Positions 16,086 to 24,976 of a DNA stretch of 33,766 nt are shown here, piece by piece. Both the position numbers and the translations under genes were made by a program. The stretch is from an uncultured Mucilaginibacter sp. (GTDB lineage Bacteria > Bacteroidota > Bacteroidia > Sphingobacteriales > Sphingobacteriaceae): the NCBI GenBank assembly GCA_913775265.1, contig CAJYJH010000102.1, forward strand, positions 1 through 33,766, read 5' to 3'. The notes beneath the pieces were generated by a model that worked only from the letters and a program-made list of their open reading frames with translations, did no database searches and was not told where the DNA came from. How positions within the stretch are numbered: position 1 is the stretch's first letter; each line of letters begins with the position of its first letter.

Positions 16086-17144
16086 ATGAATATCATATCC
16101 GAATTTTCTGTACCTGCCTTTGTCCGGCAAGCCAATCGAAAAACGTTATTGTACTTTTGTTTGGCTGCTGCCTTTCCGGTATATTGGGCATCTTACTTTT
16201 ATATTCGGTTTGTCACAAACGGCGATACGGAAATATTGGCCGGTGCAGCAGCCGTAGCATTTTTTATGTTTACAGGCGCAGGGTGGTTAATGGCCGAAAC
16301 CTGGTTACAGCAACTTCATCAACATGCAGATGCTACATTGAAAATGCTGGGAGCCATCGTTATTTTCTGTTTTATCTTTTTGCTGGTGCATGCCGATATT
16401 CAATTGCATGGTAAGCCGGCCATCAATCTACTTTTGTTTTGGTTACCATTTATTGTGTTGGGTTGCACCATTGGCATAGCACTGCAATTATTTGCAGGCA
16501 GCATAGCCATGAAACTGCGTAGAGCACAGGCACAGGCCACACAAAGTCAATCTGAATTACAACTATTGCAATCGCAAATAAGTCCGCATTTTTTGTTTAA
16601 CACGCTCAATAATATGTATGGTATAGCGCTTACCGAACACCAAAAAATACCGCCGCTGCTGCTCAAGCTATCCGATCTGTTACGTTACAGCGTGTATGAA
16701 GCCAAAGAACGGCTGGTACCGTTAATGCATGAAATTGATTATCTTATAAACTACATCGAATTTGAAAAAATCCGCGTTGGCGACCGGCTCGAGCTGAATT
16801 GCCAATTGGAGGCGGTAACGGACGAGCGCATTAGGATTGCCCCGATGCTATTGATTGTTTATGTAGAGAATGCTTTTAAACATGCGAAGAACACAACTGA
16901 GCAAAAAATCTTCATTGACATCTCGTTGAAAACCTGGAATGGCGTTATCTTGTTCAGCATCAAGAACTCTTACAGCCCTCAGCAACGCAAAATATTTGAT
17001 AAGCACAGCGGCTTAGGACTTGCCAACGCTAAAAGACGACTTGAAGTTTTGTATCCAAATCAGCAGACTCTTAACATTGAAGCGAATGATAAAATATATG
17101 CCGTAACCCTGCAATTAAAAGCCAATGAATCAGCATCAATATAA
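16086..17144 (+). CDS. LytS-type sensor histidine kinase (His_kinase family)
   Basis: 352 residues. Four membrane helices are visible (about 20-41, 50-72, 85-103 and 112-138) with short loops, so no large sensor domain. A coiled linker (140-163) leads to the phospho-acceptor block SQISPHFLFNTLNNMYG, with His168. The ATPase part has YVENAFKHAKN (N box) and HSGLGLANAKRRLEVLY (G box). It signals to the response regulator encoded directly downstream; the reading frames overlap by 20 bp, indicating translational coupling. The signal is probably membrane-related or a small hydrophobic ligand, but nothing in the sequence specifies it. Confidence 0.92.
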   Translation: MNIISEFSVPAFVRQANRKTLLYFCLAAAFPVYWASYFYIRFVTNGDTEILAGAAAVAFFMFTGAGWLMAETWLQQLHQHADATLKMLGAIVIFCFIFLLVHADIQLHGKPAINLLLFWLPFIVLGCTIGIALQLFAGSIAMKLRRAQAQATQSQSELQLLQSQISPHFLFNTLNNMYGIALTEHQKIPPLLLKLSDLLRYSVYEAKERLVPLMHEIDYLINYIEFEKIRVGDRLELNCQLEAVTDERIRIAPMLLIVYVENAFKHAKNTTEQKIFIDISLKTWNGVILFSIKNSYSPQQRKIFDKHSGLGLANAKRRLEVLYPNQQTLNIEANDKIYAVTLQLKANESASI

Positions 17145-17844
17145 ATGTTTAATTGTTGATGACGAGCCGATAGCCCGCAAAATTGTAGAAACCTACATCG
17201 CGCAATACCCGGTACTGCAAGTAGTAGCATTATGTGCCAATGCGATTGAAGCTAAACTTGCCTTGCAACAGCATGAGGTAGATATACTGTTTTTAGACAT
17301 CAACATGCCGGTGCTGGATGGCCTCGGCTTTTTAAAAACCCTACGCCGGCACCCTCAGGTGATTTTCACTACTGCCTACAAAGAATACGCGGTGGATGCC
17401 TTTGACCTTTCGGCCTGCGATTATTTACTGAAACCCTTTTCGTTTGAAAGGTTTATTTTAGCAGTGGACAAAGCGATTGATCGTTTGCGTCCGGCAACAT
17501 CAAGTTTTACATATAACCAGACCCCTTCCGCCGATTTTGTATTTTTAAAAACGGAAGGCCGAACTTACAAGTTGCCATTCAATGATATTTTATATGCCGA
17601 GGCTAATGGCAATTATACTAAAATTTTAACGGAGAGTCGTCAATATTCGCCAAGCATGACATTTTCTGCTTTGGAAGATTTATTGCCTGATAGTCAGTTT
17701 GTCAAAACCCACCGCTCTTTTCTGATTAACAAAACCAAAATTACCCATTTAGAAGGTAACCGGGTGTTTATTAACAGTTACGAGATACCTATTGGCAGCA
17801 ACCACCGTGAAAGCTTTTTAAAAGCTTGCGGTATAACCTTATAA
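17125..17844 (+). CDS. LytTR-type response regulator
   Basis: 239 residues. The receiver domain (about 7-122) has the acidic pair Asp12-Asp13, phospho-acceptor Asp58 in FLDINMPVLDG, Thr83 in FTTAYKEYAV and Lys103 in LLKPF. The LytTR DNA-binding domain (about 135-236) contains YAEANGNYTKI, FVKTHRSFLINKTKI and the final IPIGSNHRE, all typical. It is translated from an ATG inside the kinase gene. LytTR proteins bind short direct repeats; the divergent receptor promoter is the obvious candidate target. Confidence 0.95.
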   Translation: MNQHQYKCLIVDDEPIARKIVETYIAQYPVLQVVALCANAIEAKLALQQHEVDILFLDINMPVLDGLGFLKTLRRHPQVIFTTAYKEYAVDAFDLSACDYLLKPFSFERFILAVDKAIDRLRPATSSFTYNQTPSADFVFLKTEGRTYKLPFNDILYAEANGNYTKILTESRQYSPSMTFSALEDLLPDSQFVKTHRSFLINKTKITHLEGNRVFINSYEIPIGSNHRESFLKACGITL

Positions 17845-17940
17845 CCTGTCAAATGTAAATTAAAACGATATTTGCAGCATCCATTTCACTGAATCACGAT
17901 CAGCATATACAATTATGCTCAGGTTATCAATAACGTACAA

Positions 17941-19197
17941 TTACCTCAACTCCGCCTTGTCACGTAATATCAACCGCAAGCTTGGGTCGTTGGTAAAAAA
18001 GCTCATCATCCAGTTCACAATGGTTTTTACTTTATTGGTAAAGCCAGCCAGCGGAAAAATGTGAATCATTAACCAGGTTAACCAGGCAAAGTAACCCGTG
18101 AAAGAAAACTTAGGTAAATCTACTACGGCACGGTATTTTGAGATGATTGCCATACTGCCTTTGTTGCTATATGCAAAAGGTTTCATCTCTTCATTCTTAG
18201 TGATGCTTACCAGGTTTTTTGCTAACAACGAGCCTTGCTGTATAGCTACCTGCGCCAGTTGTGGATGTCCCTCGGGATACTCTTCATCGGCAGTCATCAA
18301 ACTGATATCGCCTATGGCATAAATATTATGGGTGCCTTTAACTTTGTTAAATCCGTCAACTTGTATCCGCTTGCCGCGGCCTAAAATATCTTCAGGAAGG
18401 CCTGGCACCGGACAGGCCGTTACACCAGCAGCCCATATATGGGTTTGAGTAGGCAGTTCCTCGCCATTGCTTAAAATAACCTTACTATCAATACAATCTT
18501 TTACCGCGACGCCGCTTTTGACGTGTACGCCCAATTTGGTGAGGTGGTGCATAGCTTCTGTACTGGCCGTTTCGCTCATGCTGCCCAACAGTTCTTCGCC
18601 CGAACTTACCAGGTAAACATTCCCTCTCACGCTGGTCAGCTCGGGATAATCTTTTTTAACAATATGTTTGCCCATCTCTGCAATCATACCGGCAAGCTCC
18701 ACTCCCGTCGGACCCCCACCGGTAATAACGATGTTCATCAGCTTTTCACGTTCTTTTTCGTCAGTTTCGCGGGTTACCTTTTCCATATTTACCAACATGT
18801 GGTTTCGTATGCGGAGTGCGTCGTCAATAGTTTTCATCGGCATGGAATTCTTCTCCAGGCTTTCGAGGCCAAAGTAATTGGTTACTGTACCTAGTGCCAA
18901 CACCAGCACGTCATAAGATATTGTACCATGATCGGTTACAATGATGTTTTCCTCTGGCTTAACTTCCTGGAGCGCACCGTGGTAGAAGCGGGTATTCTTT
19001 CTACCCTGAAGCATCTTACGAAACGGATAGCTGATGTTTGAGGCTTCGATAAATGAGGTAGCTACCTGGTATAGTAGTGGCGCAAACAAATGGTAATTAT
19101 GTTTATCAACCAGCAAAACCTCAATTTCTTTTTTGTTAGCTAATCTTTTAGCTAAATTAATTCCGGCAAAGCCGCCGCCTACAATCACTACTTTCAT
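17941..19197 (-). CDS. ndh: Type II NADH dehydrogenase (NDH-2), FAD-dependent
   Basis: 418 residues. The FAD-binding motif VVIVGGGFAG is at 3-12, followed by the quinone-oxidoreductase block LLYQVAT. The NAD(H)-binding motif NIVITGGGPTGVELAG is at 155-170, and the second FAD contact is NIYAIGDIS at 291-299. A C-terminal hydrophobic stretch (FSFTGYFAWLTWLMIHIFPLAG) is the membrane-attachment region of NDH-2 enzymes. It oxidises NADH and reduces membrane quinone without pumping protons. Monocistronic: the next minus-strand gene ends 173 bp upstream. Confidence 0.88.
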   Translation of the reverse strand: MKVVIVGGGFAGINLAKRLANKKEIEVLLVDKHNYHLFAPLLYQVATSFIEASNISYPFRKMLQGRKNTRFYHGALQEVKPEENIIVTDHGTISYDVLVLALGTVTNYFGLESLEKNSMPMKTIDDALRIRNHMLVNMEKVTRETDEKEREKLMNIVITGGGPTGVELAGMIAEMGKHIVKKDYPELTSVRGNVYLVSSGEELLGSMSETASTEAMHHLTKLGVHVKSGVAVKDCIDSKVILSNGEELPTQTHIWAAGVTACPVPGLPEDILGRGKRIQVDGFNKVKGTHNIYAIGDISLMTADEEYPEGHPQLAQVAIQQGSLLAKNLVSITKNEEMKPFAYSNKGSMAIISKYRAVVDLPKFSFTGYFAWLTWLMIHIFPLAGFTNKVKTIVNWMMSFFTNDPSLRLILRDKAELR

Positions 19198-19370
19198 GTA
19201 ACTTCAAGTTATTTGTTGTCCTCAGTTAACTAAAAGCATTCCAAAAGATTTGTTTTGAAGTATTTAAGCCCAGTTTTATACATAAATGGAATGAATTTCA
19301 CACAAAAACAACATCTCTAACCAGTCTCTTTGTAAAAATTAACCAGTTTTTAATAACTCCCGGCAAGAAA

Positions 19371-19697
19371 TTAATGTGATACCGCCTTTAGTCCTATTAT
19401 TGACCCAATGAGTGTAACAATAAAAAACAAGCGCCAAAAGGTCGCCGGCTCTTTAAATATCACAATGCCGATGATAGCAGTGCCCACTGCACCAATACCG
19501 GTCCAAACGGCGTAAGCAGTACCGATAGGTAAGCTTTGTGTAGCCTTCATCAGCAGCACCATACTTGCAACAAGTGAAGCCAAGAATCCGCCAAACCACC
19601 AATGCATTTCAGTTCCCGTAGTTTCCCGCGCTTTACCTAAACAGGTTGCAAACGCCATTTCAAAAAGGCCTGCAATAATTACTAAAATCCAGTTCAT
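19371..19697 (-). CDS. sugE: Small multidrug resistance (SMR) transporter, SugE/Gdx-like
   Basis: 108 residues and four membrane helices. The essential Glu13 lies in the first helix (IIAGLFEMAFATCLGKA), and the helix-3 motif AYAVWTGIGAVGTAIIGIVIF matches the SugE/Gdx branch rather than the EmrE branch. That branch exports guanidinium and small quaternary cations. No guanidine riboswitch can sit upstream, since only 23 bp separate it from the trehalose gene, with which it is probably co-transcribed. Exported substrate in this organism is inference. Confidence 0.85.
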   Translation of the reverse strand: MNWILVIIAGLFEMAFATCLGKARETTGTEMHWWFGGFLASLVASMVLLMKATQSLPIGTAYAVWTGIGAVGTAIIGIVIFKEPATFWRLFFIVTLIGSIIGLKAVSH

Positions 19698-19720
19698 TAA
19701 ATGTTAAAATTTGACAAGTC

Positions 19721-21943
19721 CTAAAATGTTTGCATGGCTTCGGCGGTAATGCTTAACCGCTGCAACAACTCATGTACCAGATAAGGTGTAAGCACGTTAT
19801 GTGCTGCCAGCGTAGGTTCGTTACCAACTTTGACGGTGAACGCTGCCTTGTTGTCTTGCAACACTTTAAACATATCCTCATCAGTCTGATCGTCGCCGAT
19901 GCAAAGTATAAAGTCCTGACTTTGCGGTTGTATCAGCTCTTTAACAGCTAATCCTTTGTTAATATTAGCCCCTTTTACCTCAATTACTTTATGCCCATCG
20001 AGTACACTTAAAACAGCTGCATTTACCGAAGTCATAAGAGCGTTCAATAATTGCTTAGCTTTAACTCCCGACAATGCTATGTCAGCTTTACGGTAATGCC
20101 ATGCTACCGAAAAGTCTTTCTTCTCAATAAACGAACCGGGGCATTGATTTACAAACTGTTCCATCAATCGTTCAACCTCTGCTAAGGCCATCGATGTTTC
20201 AGGTGCAGACCGTACTTGCCATTCATTTCCTTGATGCCTTATTTTAGTACCGTGTTCAGCAATCAATCCAACAGGCAGATGCCCTAACCAATTTTGCAAA
20301 GAAACGCTGTCTCTGCCCGAAACAATGTATACGCTGTTTTTAGGATCGCTGCCCAATTTTTTAAGTAGTTGTATAACGATGGGCAAAGGTGCAGCATCGC
20401 CGGGGTTAGCTGCAAACGGTGCCAGGGTACCATCATAATCCAGCAGCAAAAGTCTCTTTTCGGCTTTGTTATATTTCTCAAGCATTTTTGCCTTCGCAAA
20501 ATTGTCCAGTAGTTGGGGCTCACTTTTTTGTTGTGCATGACGTACCTTATCCAACTCAGCAAAAAATGCCTTCGCCCAGGTGACTACGTTGTACGAGCTG
20601 ATGCGGTTCTGCATTGCCGTCATCCGTTCCTCCTGCTCGGCCGGGCTCATCTCTAAACCGGCGCGAATCATGCGCGCTATCTCTTTACGGTCGTTAGGAT
20701 TGATGAGCAACGCTTCGGTTAACTCATGCGCTGCCCCAGCCATTTCACTTAAAACTAAAACCCCTTGCTTGTCGCGCCGCGAAGCCACAAATTCTTTAGC
20801 TACTAAATTCATGCCGTCGCGCAGCGGAGTAATCAGCGCTAAATCGCAGGCTGTGTAAAGGCCAAGCAATTCTTCAAAAGACAAATGTCCATACTGATAA
20901 ATGACGGGCTGCCAGCCAATATTACCGAACCGGCTGTTAAAGTTGCCGATATACTCGTCTATCATACTTTTGCGTTCGGCGTACTTGCCAATGCTGTCGC
21001 GCGATGGCACGATGACTAAAGCAAACACTACTTTGCCACGATAGCCAGGGTTTTGTACTAAAAACTCGCGGTAGCCTTTTAAACGGTTAAATACACCTTT
21101 TGTATAATCCAACCTATCAACCGAAAAAAGCAGCTGTTTGTCTTGCTTAGAACGCAGATACTCGGCCCTTTTTGATAAAACTTCAAGATTGGTAGAGCCA
21201 CTGTTGAACCGCTCAAAGTCGACACCTATTGGGAATGCTCCTGTACGTACACTTCTACCCTGCCAATAAATCTCTTGATTTTCGGTGCGCACCTTAAGCA
21301 CTTTTTTAACACAGTTGATAAAGTGTGACTGGTAATCTTCGGTGTGGAACCCAACTACATCTGCACCCAACATACCACTAAGCAGCTCCTGCTGCCACTC
21401 GCGCGGGATAACCCTGAACAACTCGTACGACGGAAACGGGATGTGCAGGAAAAAGCCAATAGTAAGGCCGGGTAGTTTTTTACGAAGCATTGCAGCCAAT
21501 GGCAACAAGTGGTAATCGTGTATCCAAACAGTATCATCGGCGTTTAGTGTTCTGAGCAAGGTGCCAGCAAACTCAACGTTCACCTTTAAATACGACTCGA
21601 AAAAAGAAGGTTGGTAATCGGCAAACGACGGGAAGTAATGAAATAACGGCCAGAGCACCGAATTAGAAAACCCGTTATAATATTGATCATATTGTTTAGC
21701 AGGAATAAACAGCGGCTTAAAGTCGTAATCGGTATCGATCGAGTCGGCCGCCGCCTGCCACAATTTTTCAGAACACCCGGCTGTGCCCACCCATGTTTTT
21801 TGAGTGAACCGGTTGTTCTCTTTATTTAAGAAAGCACTTACAGCGGTTACTAAACCACCGGAGGCTTGGCGATAGGTAATTTTTTCTCCTTGTTTTTCTA
21901 TAGAAACAGGCAGCCGGTTAGCTACCACAAATAATCTGGACAT
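19721..21943 (-). CDS. otsAB: Bifunctional trehalose-6-phosphate synthase/phosphatase (OtsA-OtsB fusion)
   Basis: 740 residues. The N-terminal glycosyltransferase-20 domain (about 1-465) has the acceptor-side block RLPVS (10-14), WIHDYHLLPLA (140-150) and SVDRLDYTKG (274-283), whose Arg277 and Lys282 contact the UDP-glucose phosphates, plus LRDGMNLVAKEF (374-385). After a linker, the HAD-type phosphatase domain (about 490-740) has LLDYDGTLAPF with nucleophile Asp502 and acid Asp504, and a late CIGDDQTDEDMF. The two steps make trehalose from UDP-glucose and glucose-6-phosphate, a cytoplasmic osmo- and desiccation protectant. AAAGGA six bases before the ATG is one of the few clear ribosome sites in the window. 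Confidence 0.95.
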   Translation of the reverse strand: MSRLFVVANRLPVSIEKQGEKITYRQASGGLVTAVSAFLNKENNRFTQKTWVGTAGCSEKLWQAAADSIDTDYDFKPLFIPAKQYDQYYNGFSNSVLWPLFHYFPSFADYQPSFFESYLKVNVEFAGTLLRTLNADDTVWIHDYHLLPLAAMLRKKLPGLTIGFFLHIPFPSYELFRVIPREWQQELLSGMLGADVVGFHTEDYQSHFINCVKKVLKVRTENQEIYWQGRSVRTGAFPIGVDFERFNSGSTNLEVLSKRAEYLRSKQDKQLLFSVDRLDYTKGVFNRLKGYREFLVQNPGYRGKVVFALVIVPSRDSIGKYAERKSMIDEYIGNFNSRFGNIGWQPVIYQYGHLSFEELLGLYTACDLALITPLRDGMNLVAKEFVASRRDKQGVLVLSEMAGAAHELTEALLINPNDRKEIARMIRAGLEMSPAEQEERMTAMQNRISSYNVVTWAKAFFAELDKVRHAQQKSEPQLLDNFAKAKMLEKYNKAEKRLLLLDYDGTLAPFAANPGDAAPLPIVIQLLKKLGSDPKNSVYIVSGRDSVSLQNWLGHLPVGLIAEHGTKIRHQGNEWQVRSAPETSMALAEVERLMEQFVNQCPGSFIEKKDFSVAWHYRKADIALSGVKAKQLLNALMTSVNAAVLSVLDGHKVIEVKGANINKGLAVKELIQPQSQDFILCIGDDQTDEDMFKVLQDNKAAFTVKVGNEPTLAAHNVLTPYLVHELLQRLSITAEAMQTF

Positions 21944-22080
21944 TCGATCCTTTCTGTGAAGTTATAAAATAACATGCTGCAATACAGGCCCTTGCTATAT
22001 AAAAACACATATAAAGAGGTGCTTGTACGGTTGGGGCGCAGCTAAAAAGTAAATTGTAAAAACGCTAAAGTAGTTAAGCG

Positions 22081-22476
22081 TCAGAAAGGTGTTAACCGAA
22101 AAATAAAAACCTCTGGCGACGGTAACCAATGGGGATTTGCCGAACGAATAACGGTTTTGCAAGAAAGTTTTGCAAAAATATTTATTGCGTTAAAGGTGCG
22201 CTGGATGGTAGCCCAATATACATCGACAAACTGCGTAGAACGACCAAAATAGCGGAGGTTATGGCCAGTTTTTTCGGTAGCGTTATCATCGTCATTTTCA
22301 ACTTCTTTACCAGAATTACGCAATATCCTGATTAGTGTATTTGGGACGTGACGCGGCGTTGCTTTATGACAATACTGTTGACTGCTATTGTCGAAAACAT
22401 TATTCCCCTGAAAGCAGACTAAAGCATTGATCAGCCAAAAAGAAAGCAGCATGTACAACAGTTTTTTCAACGGCAT
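22081..22476 (-). CDS. Small secreted or membrane-anchored protein, unknown
   Basis: 131 residues from the ATG at 22474-22476. A GTG at 22533 is in frame but would place 19 residues before the obvious signal sequence MPLKKLLYMLLSFWLINALVC. The mature part has two Cys close to the start of the chain (NNVFDNSSQQYCHKATP), an acidic patch (KEVENDDDNATEKTG) and a C-terminal half rich in aromatic and basic residues (FVDVYWATIQRTFNAINIF). No family is recognised. It lies 137 bp upstream of the trehalose gene on the same strand. No opposite-strand candidate has comparable signals. Confidence 0.55.
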   Translation of the reverse strand: MPLKKLLYMLLSFWLINALVCFQGNNVFDNSSQQYCHKATPRHVPNTLIRILRNSGKEVENDDDNATEKTGHNLRYFGRSTQFVDVYWATIQRTFNAINIFAKLSCKTVIRSANPHWLPSPEVFIFRLTPF

Positions 22477-22784
22477 ATTTTCTAATATACTCAAAAAATG
22501 GCGTTTTGGCAAATAGGATGGGCATTTTGACACAGAAAGGATCCTATTTTTCCATTGTCTTACTCGAAATATTACTCAAAACAATAAAAAATATCATAAG
22601 TATATATCATAGTAATTTAAGATAGACACACTGGTTTAAACCAGGTACTTGCTGATACAATATGATGACCGTACCATGTAACAATATCTCTACTGATCAT
22701 TTACCCTTAGCAGTTTATCGCTTTACCTTTTCAAGTAAGCAAATTTCGAGTCCGAAAAAGTTAAATACATTTAACCAATAGATC
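22477..22784. other. Divergent intergenic region upstream of the HtrA gene
   Basis: About 308 bp, AT-rich. It holds the 14-bp palindrome at 22631-22644 (listed separately) and a 13-base segment at 22531-22543 that repeats, inverted, the trehalose-gene leader at 21946-21958. TACCTTTT at 22724-22731 is a loose match to the -7 consensus. No gene is seen. Confidence 0.4.
22631..22644. promoter_or_regulatory. Perfect 14-bp palindrome CTGGTTTAAACCAG
   Basis: The element is a perfect palindrome about 140 bp before the HtrA start codon, in an otherwise repeat-free AT-rich spacer. Position and symmetry suggest an operator for a dimeric regulator. Which regulator is not known. Confidence 0.4.
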
Positions 22785-24257
22785 ATGAATAAATTAGCGA
22801 CAATTGCATTAACCATTGTTATTGCGGCTGGTGTAAGCTTCGCCACGTTTAAGGTGATGGACAGCAGATCGGCAACGGCGCAAGGCAATAGCGAGCAAGC
22901 GCCATTCCGCTTTGCGTCTAACCGGACGTCAGACGTCAACCATCAGGGCAATTATCCTGACTTAACACAGGCGGCCGAGTCGGCTATTAACCAGGTGGCC
23001 CATATTAAAGTGCAGATTACCGGGCAGAGCGACGGATATTACGGTATGCAGTCATCAGGTCGGGCAAGTGCTTCTGGTTCGGGCGTTATTATCAGTAGCG
23101 ATGGTTACATTGTCACCAACAACCACGTTGTAGAAAGTGCTAACGTTATACAGGTAGTGCTTACCGACAAACGCACCTTTCCGGCTAAACTGGTTGGGCG
23201 CGACCCGAATACTGATTTGGCCTTACTTAAAATCAACGCTAACGGCTTGAGCTCTATCAAATTGGGTAATTCTGATGATGTGCGTATAGGTCAATGGGTT
23301 TTAGCCATAGGTTACCCCTTCTCGCTCAATACTACCGTAACCGCCGGCATTGTAAGCGCTAAAGAGCGGAGCATAGGCATTATTGGCAGCAAACAAGAAA
23401 GCGAAGGCCAAGGCGCCAGTTCGGCGGTTGAAGCTTTTATACAAACTGATGCGGCCATCAACCCGGGTAACAGTGGCGGCGCGTTGGTAAACACTAACGG
23501 CGAATTGGTAGGTATCAATGCGGCAATTGCTTCGCAAACCGGTAGCTACGCCGGTTATGGCTTTGCCATTCCTATTAATTTAGCTAAAAAAATTGTAAGT
23601 GATTTAAAGCAATACGGTACCGTTAAACGCGGATTATTAGGCGTTGCGTTTCCTACACCAGCAACCGAGGATCAGGTACTGAGCCAGCGGGGCATCAACC
23701 CCGGCACGGTTAACGGTGTTTATATTACCGGTGTGCAACCGGGCAGCGCCGCAGCGGCGGCAGGACTAAAAGAAGGTGACGTTATTAAAAGCATTGACGG
23801 CAATGAGGTAAACTCGTCGGTTGAGCTTTCTGAACGTATTGCGCGCCATCGTCCCGGCGACCAGGTAAGCCTGGGTTATCAGCGCGGCAATCAGCAACTG
23901 TCGGCCACAGCTACGCTAAAAGCCCAAAGCAGCAACGAAGTTATGGCAGAAAACGGCCCATCGCTCAATGATATCTACAATAAGTTGGGTGCCAAATTTG
24001 CACCACTGGATGACCAGCTTAAACAGCGCTACCAGGTGCGTTCGGGCATGGTGGTAACGGCTACGCTGCGGGGCGGCTTTTTTGATCAGGTAGGTATTCC
24101 GCCGGGTTCAATCATCGTGAGCATTAACGGACAACAAACCAATACGCCCGTTGAACTCAATAACGCGCTGATGTCGGCCACACGCGGTACGGTACGTATT
24201 GCTTGCGTTATGCCAGATGGATCGAAAGTATTGTTTAACTTATCGTTGGGAGCATAA
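22785..24257 (+). CDS. degP: DegP/HtrA-type periplasmic serine protease (Do family)
   Basis: 490 residues. The hydrophobic N-terminus (about 5-22) is a signal peptide or anchor. The trypsin-like domain (about 60-290) carries the full triad: His114 in TNNHVVE, Asp144 in DPNTDLALLKI and Ser230 in NPGNSGGALVN. Two PDZ domains follow (about 290-375, with ITGVQPGSAAAAAGLKEGDVI, and about 395-490, with VGIPPGSIIVSINGQ). It degrades or refolds damaged envelope proteins. A membrane protein gene starts 8 bp after its stop, and the pair is flanked by an upstream palindrome and a downstream terminator, so they appear to be one envelope-stress transcript. Confidence 0.95.
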   Translation: MNKLATIALTIVIAAGVSFATFKVMDSRSATAQGNSEQAPFRFASNRTSDVNHQGNYPDLTQAAESAINQVAHIKVQITGQSDGYYGMQSSGRASASGSGVIISSDGYIVTNNHVVESANVIQVVLTDKRTFPAKLVGRDPNTDLALLKINANGLSSIKLGNSDDVRIGQWVLAIGYPFSLNTTVTAGIVSAKERSIGIIGSKQESEGQGASSAVEAFIQTDAAINPGNSGGALVNTNGELVGINAAIASQTGSYAGYGFAIPINLAKKIVSDLKQYGTVKRGLLGVAFPTPATEDQVLSQRGINPGTVNGVYITGVQPGSAAAAAGLKEGDVIKSIDGNEVNSSVELSERIARHRPGDQVSLGYQRGNQQLSATATLKAQSSNEVMAENGPSLNDIYNKLGAKFAPLDDQLKQRYQVRSGMVVTATLRGGFFDQVGIPPGSIIVSINGQQTNTPVELNNALMSATRGTVRIACVMPDGSKVLFNLSLGA

Positions 24258-24265
24258 ATCTAAAC

Positions 24266-24814
24266 GTGATCGCAGGAGAACCTGAAAAACGCAGCAACGG
24301 CATTTTCTATTGGCTCGGCGGCTTTATTGTGTTCGGCTTGCTGGCCATTGCCGGAATGTACTTCTACATAAAAAATAAACATTTTGCCGACGATACTACT
24401 CCCGTAAACCATACAGGACCGGGGAAAATTGCCATGGCCATTGATGACTATAATCGTTGGGTTGACGCCTTGCCCGACAGGCGCATGAATGTTGACCACG
24501 AACTGACGAGCAACGGACTTGCTAAACTTGCTTCGGTCCTTTCGCTCATGGCCGACTCGTCGACCACTTCGGCAAAGGCTGAAGTAAGACCTGATATTGA
24601 TACCATTAAGCTGATGGCAGATTCGATAACTCATCATTGGAAGAGCAGCCGGCACGCCGATATGATTAAAAAAGCTTTTATCAAAACGTCAGACGGTATT
24701 GCGATACTTTCTAAAAATCAAAGTACTGATTTTAAAACAGCGCAGTATAGTTTGACGAAAAGTGTGAACGCCATCGACAGAAAAACATTGACGCTTAACA
24801 GCGCGACGATGTAA
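24266..24814 (+). CDS. Single-pass membrane protein of unknown function, paired with HtrA
   Basis: 182 residues from GTG 24266, 8 bp after the HtrA stop codon. The next in-frame ATG (residue 31) would remove the membrane helix, so GTG is preferred. Residues 12-36 (GIFYWLGGFIVFGLLAIAGMYFYIK) form one helix; the short polar N-terminus (GEPEKRSNG) would be cytoplasmic and the 145-residue C-terminal part periplasmic by the positive-inside rule. The latter is helical and rich in Ser/Thr/Asp with no Cys (IDDYNRWVDALPDRRM..., DIDTIKLMADSITHHWK...). No family recognised. Close coupling suggests a substrate-delivery or regulatory partner of the protease, which is inference. Confidence 0.75.
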   Translation: MIAGEPEKRSNGIFYWLGGFIVFGLLAIAGMYFYIKNKHFADDTTPVNHTGPGKIAMAIDDYNRWVDALPDRRMNVDHELTSNGLAKLASVLSLMADSSTTSAKAEVRPDIDTIKLMADSITHHWKSSRHADMIKKAFIKTSDGIAILSKNQSTDFKTAQYSLTKSVNAIDRKTLTLNSATM

Positions 24815-24915
24815 AAGCAGCTTTTAAAGAAACCTGCAGTACACTAAACAAATCTGGCTGGACACTTTAGTTTTCTTAATGGCAAAAGTAGAGAACGGCG
24901 CAAAAGCTGATTTAT

Positions 24916-24955
24916 ATAATAGAAGGCCACCTCTTTAGGGGTAGCCTTCTATTAT
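24916..24955. terminator. Bidirectional terminator between HtrA and Sus operons
   Basis: The arms ATAATAGAAGGC (24916-24927) and GCCTTCTATTAT (24944-24955) form a perfect 12-bp stem, with ACC/GGT extending it inside. It is centred between convergent transcripts (stop codons at 24814 and 24977), so it probably serves both. Confidence 0.8.
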
Positions 24956-24976
24956 GTGAAGAATGATGGACTTTAC

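Noticed and set aside
19698..19720. Guanidine riboswitch upstream of the SugE-like gene
   Set aside because: Only 23 bp are available before the upstream coding sequence, too short for any known guanidine aptamer.
22129..22335. Plus-strand frame opposite the small secreted protein
   Set aside because: The minus-strand frame is longer and has a clear signal sequence.
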